Source: Zoogloea sp016790385
GTDB lineage: Bacteria > Pseudomonadota > Gammaproteobacteria > Burkholderiales > Rhodocyclaceae
Assembly: GCF_041916735.1 (NCBI RefSeq)
Contig: NZ_JAYRYY010000010.1
Direction: 5' to 3' (one strand)
Length of the DNA stretch: 64,000 bases
Of this stretch, positions 58,671-64,000 are shown piece after piece. The translations under genes were made by a program, and so were the position numbers. A model generated the notes under the pieces. That model was not told the origin of the DNA and did no database searches. It saw only the letters and a list, made by a program, of their open reading frames with translations. Every line of letters starts with the position of its first letter. Within the stretch, counting starts at the first letter, position 1.

Positions 58671-60356
58671 TTATCCGGCGCAGCAGGACAGTTGCTTCAC
58701 GTCCTTGCTGAAGGTCTGCGCCGCGAGCTTCAAGCCCTCGACCATCGTTAGGTAGGGGAACAACTGGTCGGCTAGTTCCTGCACCGTCATGCGGTTGCGA
58801 ATGGCGAGAACAGCCGTCTGGATCAGTTCGCCCGCTTCCGGGGCCACCACCTGTACGCCAATCAGCCGTCCGCTGCCTTCCTCGATGACCAGCTTGATGA
58901 AGCCGCGGGTATCGAAGTTGGCGAGCGCACGCGGCACGTTGTCGAGCGTCAGCGTGCGGCTGTCGGTTTCGATGCCATCGTGGTGCGCTTCCGCCTCGCT
59001 GTAGCCCACGGTCGCCACTTGCGGGTCGGTGAACACCACGGCCGGCATCGCGGTCAGATTGATGGCGGCGTCGCCGCCGGTCATGTTAATGGCCGCACGA
59101 GTGCCGGCCGCTGCCGCCACATAGACGAACTGCGGCTGGTCGGTGCAGTCGCCGGCCGCGTAGATGTTCGGGCTACTGGTGCGCATGCCCTTGTCGATGA
59201 CGATGGCCCCCTGCGCATTGACGGCTACCCCCGCCGCTTCCAATGCCAGGCTGCGCGTGTTCGGTGTCCGGCCGGTGGCGACCAGCAGCTTGTCGGCGCG
59301 CACTTCGCCCTGTCCAGTGGTCAGCACGAATTCGCCGTCCACATGGGCGACTTGGCTGGCTTGCGTATGTTCCAGTACCTTGATTCCTTCGGCACGGAAG
59401 GCGGCTGTGACGGCCTCGCCGATGGCAGGGTCTTCGCGGAAGAACAGCGTGCTGCGCGCAAGGATCGTGACCTGGCTACCCAGCCGGGCGAAGGCTTGCG
59501 CCAGTTCCAGCGCCACCACCGACGAGCCGATGACGGCCAGGCGTTCGGGAATGGTGTCGCTGACCAAGGCCTCGGTCGAAGTCCAGTAGGGTGACTCTTT
59601 CAGGCCCGGAATCGGCGGCATGGCCGGACTGGCACCCGTGGCGACCAGGCAGCGGTCGAACATCACGACGCGCTCACCACCCTCGTTCAAACTAACGATA
59701 AGGCTCTGGTCGTCCTTGAAACGCGCTTCACCGTGCAGAACGGTGATGGCTGAATTGCCGTCCAGGATGCCTTCGTACTTGGCATGACGGAGTTCTTCGA
59801 CACGGGCCTGCTGCTGGGCCAGCAGCCGCTCGCGCAAGATCGTCGGCGGTGTGGGTGGCATGCCGCCGTCGAATGGGCTTTCCCGGCGCAGATGGGCGAT
59901 GTGGGCGGCGCGGATCATGATCTTGGACGGCACACAACCGACGTTGACGCAGGTGCCGCCGATGGTGCCGCGCTCAATCAGCGTGACCTGCGCGCCTTGC
60001 TCGACGGCCTTCAGTGCTGCCGCCATCGCGGCTCCACCGCTGCCGATCACGGCGACTTGCAACGGGCGCTCGCCGCCGCTGCCCTTGTCGGCGGCACCCA
60101 TCCAGCCGCGCACCTTGTCGAACAGCCCAGTGCGGTTGTCGGTCGGCGGGGCATCGGCGAGCATCGCTTTGTAGCCCAGGCCAGCCACGGCGGCGGTCAG
60201 TGCGTCCGGCGCTGTGCCTGGATCAAGGGCGAGCTGGGCCGCGCCCTTGGCATAGGACACTATGGCAGATTGGACGCCGGGTACTTTTTCCAGCGCTTCC
60301 TTGACGTGCGCCGCGCACGAGTCGCAGGTCATGCCGGTGATTTTTAGATGGGTCAT
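58671..60356 (-). CDS. merA: Mercuric reductase
   Basis: The 561-residue flavoprotein has an N-terminal heavy-metal domain (ITGMTCDSCAAHV), FAD binding IGSGGAAMAAALKA, the redox-active GGTCVNVGCVPSKIM and a C-terminal mercury-binding Cys pair (LSCCAG). It reduces Hg(II) to Hg(0) with NADPH. Full length compared with Tn501 MerA (561 residues, from memory). Confidence 0.98.
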   Translation of the reverse strand: MTHLKITGMTCDSCAAHVKEALEKVPGVQSAIVSYAKGAAQLALDPGTAPDALTAAVAGLGYKAMLADAPPTDNRTGLFDKVRGWMGAADKGSGGERPLQVAVIGSGGAAMAAALKAVEQGAQVTLIERGTIGGTCVNVGCVPSKIMIRAAHIAHLRRESPFDGGMPPTPPTILRERLLAQQQARVEELRHAKYEGILDGNSAITVLHGEARFKDDQSLIVSLNEGGERVVMFDRCLVATGASPAMPPIPGLKESPYWTSTEALVSDTIPERLAVIGSSVVALELAQAFARLGSQVTILARSTLFFREDPAIGEAVTAAFRAEGIKVLEHTQASQVAHVDGEFVLTTGQGEVRADKLLVATGRTPNTRSLALEAAGVAVNAQGAIVIDKGMRTSSPNIYAAGDCTDQPQFVYVAAAAGTRAAINMTGGDAAINLTAMPAVVFTDPQVATVGYSEAEAHHDGIETDSRTLTLDNVPRALANFDTRGFIKLVIEEGSGRLIGVQVVAPEAGELIQTAVLAIRNRMTVQELADQLFPYLTMVEGLKLAAQTFSKDVKQLSCCAG

Positions 60357-60427
60357 GCGACAGATCCTTTTTCGTTTGTGGTAGCAGACAAGGGCGTCAG
60401 ATGTGCTGCGCTGCCGTTTTCAGTGCC

Positions 60428-60703
60428 TCACTTCTTGACGCTGGACGGATAGCCTGCGTCTTCGGTGGCCTTGGTCAGCTTCTGCACGCTGGTCTTGGCA
60501 TCATCGAAGGTGACAACCGCTTCGCGTGTCTCGAAGGTCACGTTAACTTTGCTGACGCCTTCGACCTTGGAAATCGCCTTCTTGACGGTGATCGGACAAG
60601 CGGAGCAGGTCATGCCCGGTACGGACAGCGTGACGGTCTGGGTGGCGGCCCACACGGGGGCAACAACGGCAGCGATGGCGAGAGAGGCAAACAGTTTTTT
60701 CAT
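60428..60703 (-). CDS. merP: Periplasmic mercury-binding protein MerP
   Basis: The 91-residue protein has a signal peptide (LFASLAIAAVVAPVWAA) and one heavy-metal domain with GMTCSACP, the paired cysteines that hand Hg(II) to MerT. Confidence 0.97.
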   Translation of the reverse strand: MKKLFASLAIAAVVAPVWAATQTVTLSVPGMTCSACPITVKKAISKVEGVSKVNVTFETREAVVTFDDAKTSVQKLTKATEDAGYPSSVKK

Positions 60704-60718
60704 GATGAACTCCTGTGA

Positions 60719-61069
60719 TTAATAGAAAAATGGCATGACGTAGGGAAATCCGAGCGCGACCAGAACCAGCGCGGCCACGACCCAGAAAATGAGCTTGTAA
60801 GTAGCGCGCACTTGGGGAATCGCACACACATCCCCTGGTTTGCAGGCTTGCGCCGGTCGGTAGATGCGCCGCCAGGCGAAAAACAGCGCCACCAACGCCG
60901 CGCCGATGAAGATCGGGCGATAAGGTTCCAACACCGTCAAGTTGCCGATCCAAGCGCCGCTGAACCCCAGGGCGATCAGAACCAGCGGCCCCAGGCAGCA
61001 AGCCGAGGCGAGGATGGCGGCTAGCCCGCCAGTGAAGAGCGCCCCGCGCCCGTTTTGAGGTTCAGACAT
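60719..61069 (-). CDS. merT: Mercuric ion transporter MerT
   Basis: The 116-residue membrane protein has three helices. The cysteine pair in LASACCLGPL lies in the first helix, and the second pair (ACKPGDVC) lies in the loop before the third. It is the first gene of the mer structural operon. Confidence 0.97.
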   Translation of the reverse strand: MSEPQNGRGALFTGGLAAILASACCLGPLVLIALGFSGAWIGNLTVLEPYRPIFIGAALVALFFAWRRIYRPAQACKPGDVCAIPQVRATYKLIFWVVAALVLVALGFPYVMPFFY

Positions 61070-61104
61070 ACGCTTGTCCTTTCAAATCTGGATTGGATAG
61101 CTTA

Positions 61105-61135
61105 AGCTTACTTCCGTACCAATGTACGGAGTCAA
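61105..61135 (-). promoter_or_regulatory. merT promoter with MerR operator
   Basis: On the minus strand, TTGACT (61130-61135) and TAAGCT (61105-61110) are 19 bases apart, the long spacer typical of MerR-activated promoters. The spacer holds the dyad CCGTAC-N4-GTACGG (61114-61129), the MerR operator. Confidence 0.95.
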
Positions 61136-61140
61136 GCGAT

Positions 61141-61575
61141 ATGGAAAAAAATTTGGAGAATCTGACTATTGGCGTTTTCGCCAAGGCGGCCGGGGTCAAC
61201 GTGGAAACAATCCGGTTCTATCAGCGCAAGGGCTTGTTGCCGGAGCCGGACAAGCCCTATGGCAGCATCCGCCGCTATGGCGAGGCGGATGTGACGCGGG
61301 TGCGCTTCGTGAAATCAGCCCAGCGGCTCGGATTCAGCCTCGACGAGATCGCAGAGCTGCTGAGGCTGGATGACGGCACCCACTGCGAGGAAGCCAGCAG
61401 CCTGGCCGAGCACAAGCTTCAGGACGTGCGCGAAAAAATGACCGACCTGGCGCGCATGGAAACCGTGCTATCCGAACTTGTGTTCGCCTGCCATGCGCGG
61501 CAAGGGAACGTTTCTTGCCCGCTGATTGCTTCGCTGCAAGGGGAGAAAGAGCCGCGTGGTGCCGACGCGGTGTAG
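61141..61575 (+). CDS. merR: Mercury-responsive regulator MerR
   Basis: The 144-residue protein has the HTH LTIGVFAKAAGVNVETIRFYQRKGLL and the Hg-binding cysteines in THCEEAS, FACHARQGNVSCPLI. It is divergent from merT and acts on the operator between them. ATG 61141 is preferred over an upstream in-frame ATG at 61093 that would overlap the operator. Confidence 0.97.
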   Translation: MEKNLENLTIGVFAKAAGVNVETIRFYQRKGLLPEPDKPYGSIRRYGEADVTRVRFVKSAQRLGFSLDEIAELLRLDDGTHCEEASSLAEHKLQDVREKMTDLARMETVLSELVFACHARQGNVSCPLIASLQGEKEPRGADAV

Positions 61576-61591
61576 CCGAGGGTAGTTACGC

Positions 61592-61629
61592 CTTAGCGTG
61601 CTTTATTTTCCGTTTTCTGAGACGACCCC
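61592..61629 (-). repeat. Right inverted repeat of the mer transposon
   Basis: The 38-bp repeat reads, on the minus strand, GGGGTCGTCTCAG to CACGCTAAG, matching the left end at 37 of 38 positions. It encodes the last residues and stop of the neighbouring resolvase frame. Confidence 0.94.
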
Positions 61630-62454
61630 CTCCTGGTCGGCCAGCTCACCGGGCCAGCTCGCCAGCTCGTCATCGGGGAGGGCCGCCAGGATTTGCGGCA
61701 GGCTCTGCGTTCGATACGGCGGCGGCGGCAGGTCGGCGGCCGGGCCGTCGCCATCGAGGAACGCGGGGCCTTCTTCCTGGCGTTCATCATCGACGGCCGC
61801 CAGGGCGTCGGCTTCGCTCAATGCGTCCTCGGCGAACGCACCACGTCGGCGGGCCTCGGTCTTTGTCACTTCCTCGCCACGCGCCAGCGCCCGGTAAAGG
61901 GTCGAACGATGCACGGCCAGCAGCTCGGCCGCTTCCTTCACCGTCCGGCCGTCACGGTCGATCAGCTCGCGGGCGTGCTCGATCTGCGCCGGGGTGAGGG
62001 TAGGGCGCGGGCCGAACTTCACGCCTCGGGCCTTGGCCGCTTCCCGGCCGTTCCTGGTGCGGTCGATGATTAGGGAACGCTCGAACTCGGCGATGCCGGC
62101 AAACACGGTCAGAACCATGCGGCCGGCCGGGGTGGTGGTGTCGGCCCACGGCTCGGCCAGGCTGCGCAAACCCGCGCCGACCGCCTGGATACGCTCGGCA
62201 ATGTCCAGCAGGTCGCGGGTGCTGCGGGCCAGGCGGTCAAGCCTGGTCACAGTCACAACATCGCCAGGGCGCAAGTGATCGAGCACGCGGGCCAGCTCGG
62301 GCCTGTCGCGCCTGGTGCCGGTGATCTTCTCGGCAAAGATGCGCGTGCAGCCTGCGGCGTGCAGCTCGGCGCGTTGGTTGGTCAAGTCCTGGTCGTCGGT
62401 GCTGACGCGGGCATATCCCAGCAGCAGGCCAGCGGCGGCGCTCTTGTCTTTCAT
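61603..62454 (-). pseudogene. Serine resolvase/recombinase of a second element, 3' end cut by the mer transposon
   Basis: The 283-residue frame has a complete catalytic domain (LLLGYARVSTDDQDLTNQRAEL, VTRLDRLARSTRDLL, AGIAEFERSLIIDR) and an HTH (RTVKEAAELLAVHRSTLYRALARG). The last residues (VVSENGK and stop) are encoded by the transposon inverted repeat, so the native C-terminus is lost. The catalytic core is intact, and the protein may still work. It is different from the TnpR at 56383-56940. Confidence 0.8.
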
Positions 62455-62542
62455 GGCGTAATGTCTCCGGTTCTAGTCGCAAGTATTCTATTTCATGCAA
62501 CTAAAACACGCGACAAAAAACGCCAGGGAAAGGGCAGGGTGG
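62455..62542. promoter_or_regulatory. Probable res region of the second resolvase, cut by the integron
   Basis: This 88-bp gap lies directly upstream of the resolvase start and ends at the integron terminal repeat IRi. Tn402-type integrons favour res sites, so this is probably part of the res site of the second element. Confidence 0.65.
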
Positions 62543-62567
62543 TGTCGTTTTCAGAAGACGGCTGCAC
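62543..62567 (+). repeat. IRi, initial terminal repeat of the class 1 integron
   Basis: The 25-bp repeat begins TGTCGTTTTCAGAAG and ends GGCTGCAC, the known integrase-end inverted repeat of Tn402-type integrons. Confidence 0.95.
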
Positions 62568-62744
62568 TGAACGTCAGAAGCCGACTGCACTATAGCAGCG
62601 GAGGGGTTGGATCCATCAGGCAACGACGGGCTGCTGCCGGCCATCAGCGGACGCAGGGAGGACTTTCCGCAACCGGCCGTTCGATGCGGCACCGATGGCC
62701 TTCGCGCAGGGGTAGTGAATCCGCCAGGATTGACTTGCGCTGCC

Positions 62745-63758
62745 CTACCTCTCACTAGTGAGGGGCGGCAGCGCATCAAGCGGTGAGCGCACTCCGGCAC
62801 CGCCAACTTTCAGCACATGCGTGTAAATCATCGTCGTAGAGACGTCGGAATGGCCGAGCAGATCCTGCACGGTTCGAATGTCGTAACCGCTGCGGAGCAA
62901 GGCCGTCGCGAACGAGTGGCGGAGGGTGTGCGGTGTGGCGGGCTTCGTGATGCCTGCTTGTTCTACGGCACGTTTGAAGGCGCGCTGAAAGGTCTGGTCA
63001 TACATGTGATGGCGACGCACGACACCGCTCCGTGGATCGGTCGAATGCGTGTGCTGCGCAAAAACCCAGAACCACGGCCAGGAATGCCCGGCGCGCGGAT
63101 ACTTCCGCTCAAGGGCGTCGGGAAGCGCAACGCCGCTGCGGCCCTCGGCCTGGTCCTTCAGCCACCATGCCCGTGCACGCGACAGCTGCTCGCGCAGGCT
63201 GGGTGCCAAGCTCTCGGGTAACATCAAGGCCCGATCCTTGGAGCCCTTGCCCTCCCGCACGATGATCGTGCCGTGATCGAAATCCAGATCCTTGACCCGC
63301 AGTTGCAAACCCTCACTGATCCGCATGCCCGTTCCATACAGAAGCTGGGCGAACAAACGATGCTCGCCTTCCAGAAAACCGAGGATGCGAACCACTTCAT
63401 CCGGGGTCAGCACCACCGGCAAGCGCCGCGACGGCCGAGGTCTTCCGATCTCCTGAAGCCAGGGCAGATCCGTGCACAGCACCTTGCCGTAGAAGAACAG
63501 CAAGGCCGCCAATGCCTGACGATGCGTGGAGACCGAAACCTTGCGCTCGTTCGCCAGCCAGGACAGAAATGCCTCGACTTCGCTGCTGCCCAAGGTTGCC
63601 GGGTGACGCACACCGTGGAAACGGATGAAGGCACGAACCCAGTGGACATAAGCCTGTTCGGTTCGTAAACTGTAATGCAAGTAGCGTATGCGCTCACGCA
63701 ACTGGTCCAGAACCTTGACCGAACGCAGCGGTGGTAACGGCGCAGTGGCGGTTTTCAT
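62745..63758 (-). CDS. intI1: Class 1 integron integrase
   Basis: The 337-residue tyrosine recombinase matches IntI1 in length. It has the integron-specific insert ([21 protein letters not shown]) and the catalytic residues in [40 protein letters not shown]. It recombines attI1 and attC sites. The Pc promoter is inside it on the other strand. Confidence 0.98.
63643..63671 (+). promoter_or_regulatory. Pc cassette promoter, hybrid PcH1 variant
   Basis: TGGACA (63643-63648), 17 bases, then TAAACT (63666-63671). The weak-type -35 combined with the strong-type -10 is the PcH1 form, usually ranked weak to intermediate. It should drive sul1 here. Confidence 0.93.
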
Positions 63759-63761
63759 GGC

Positions 63762-63787
63762 TTGTTATGACTGTTTTTTTGTACAGT
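63762..63787 (+). promoter_or_regulatory. P2 promoter position, inactive spacing
   Basis: TTGTTA (63762-63767) and TACAGT (63782-63787) are 14 bases apart. P2 is active only when three Gs are inserted to give 17 bases, so it should be silent. Confidence 0.85.
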
Positions 63788-63835
63788 CTATGCCTCGGGC
63801 ATCCAAGCAGCAAGCGCGTTACGCCGTGGGTCGAT

Positions 63836-63873
63836 GTTTGATGTTATGGAGCAGCAACGATGTTACGCAGCAG
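63836..63873 (+). other. Truncated attI1 recombination site
   Basis: The sequence follows attI1 (GTTATGGAGCAGCAACGATG) up to GCAGCAGGG and then jumps into sul1. The rest of attI1, including the GTTAGG crossover point, is missing, so new cassettes cannot be inserted here by normal attI1 recombination. Confidence 0.88.
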
Positions 63874-64000
63874 GGTGACGGTGTTCGGCATTCTGAATCT
63901 CACCGAGGACTCCTTCTTCGATGAGAGCCGGCGGCTAGACCCCGCCGGCGCTGTCACCGCGGCGATCGAAATGCTGCGAGTCGGATCAGACGTCGTGGAT
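63860..64000 (+). CDS. sul1: Sulfonamide-resistant dihydropteroate synthase, fused to the ORF-11 start (partial)
   Basis: From ATG 63860 the frame reads MLRSR and then VTVFGILNLTEDSFFDESRR, which is Sul1 from its second residue. The start codon and first five codons come from ORF-11, the short attI1 frame, so the native sul1 ATG has been replaced by an in-frame join. GGAG at 63848-63851 lies eight bases before the ATG. Expression would come from Pc and ORF-11 translation signals. The C-terminal part is beyond the window. Confidence 0.92.
   Translation, partial: MLRSRVTVFGILNLTEDSFFDESRRLDPAGAVTAAIEMLRVGSDVVD

Larger units (their letters stand above)
53381..61629. mobile_element. Tn3-family (Tn21 subgroup) mercury-resistance transposon, Tn501-like
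   Basis: The 8249-bp element is bounded by 38-bp inverted repeats and contains tnpA, tnpR and res at the left, and a mer operon (merR-TPADE plus urf2) at the right. The gene order without merC matches Tn501; the TnpA, MerP and MerA sequences are also closest, from memory, to Tn501. The inverted repeats look like the Tn21 type (AACGGAAAATAAAGCACGCT). The flanking pentamers are TATCT and CTCCT, so there is no target duplication in view and the insertion has been rearranged or is nested in a larger element. Confidence 0.93.
62543..64000. mobile_element. Class 1 integron (Tn402-type), left part
   Basis: The element begins at IRi (62543) and includes the 5' conserved segment with intI1 and its promoters. 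It then passes directly from a shortened attI1 into sul1, with no gene cassette and no qacEdelta1. It continues past the window. Confidence 0.95.

Overview
The window is GC-rich DNA from a Gram-negative bacterium, most likely a betaproteobacterium, and the Rhodocyclales are my best guess. The guess rests on the style of the housekeeping genes (miaA, nadC, RND/NodT efflux, a phasin with a polyhydroxybutyrate depolymerase, 3-hydroxybutyryl-CoA dehydrogenase, an initiator tRNA with its own terminator). The genus cannot be fixed from the sequence alone.

Layout: (1) 1-7.5 kb is ordinary chromosome: a glycerophosphodiesterase tail, a chromate transporter, a cyclic-nucleotide phosphodiesterase/nucleotidase lipoprotein, a phasin plus PHB depolymerase, and an O-GlcNAc-transferase-like protein. 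(2) 7.5-31.5 kb is an accessory defence/conflict island ending next to tRNA-fMet. (3) 31.7-53.2 kb is chromosome again: PHB metabolism, a TetR-regulated RND efflux operon, a TerC gene behind a probable Mn2+ riboswitch, an operon with amidase, TIR and GumN-like genes, miaA, an EF-hand protein, a glutamate-synthase-like oxidoreductase and nadC. (4) 53.4-64 kb is mobile resistance DNA: a Tn501-like mercury transposon that cuts a type IV pilin gene, then a truncated resolvase gene, then a class 1 integron inserted in front of that resolvase. In this integron sul1 is joined directly to the attI1 leader.

The most interesting system is a complete diversity-generating retroelement (DGR) at 21.5-23.8 kb. 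It has a DGR-type reverse transcriptase (YVDD and IGNLTSQ motifs), an Avd-like accessory protein, an adenine-rich template repeat (TR, 23366-23489) and three variable repeats (VRs) at the 3' ends of three large genes (7554-10256, 18892-21702, 23592-26579). All three products are SEFIR or TIR domain, STAND-type P-loop NTPase, then formylglycine-generating-enzyme (FGE)/C-type-lectin-like domain; the hypervariable residues lie in the last domain. VR2 differs from TR at 16 positions, every one a template adenine, which is the DGR signature. Two of the targets end divergent operons that also encode peptidoglycan-binding hydrolases, a subtilisin-like protease, membrane/periplasmic proteins and a run of unknown proteins. 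My reading is a sense-and-kill conflict system whose receptors are rewritten by the DGR.

Beside it, 26729-31425 carries a second cassette (TIR, DUF2235 hydrolase, second TIR, SLOG-like sensor) that looks like a nucleotide-signalling defence system.
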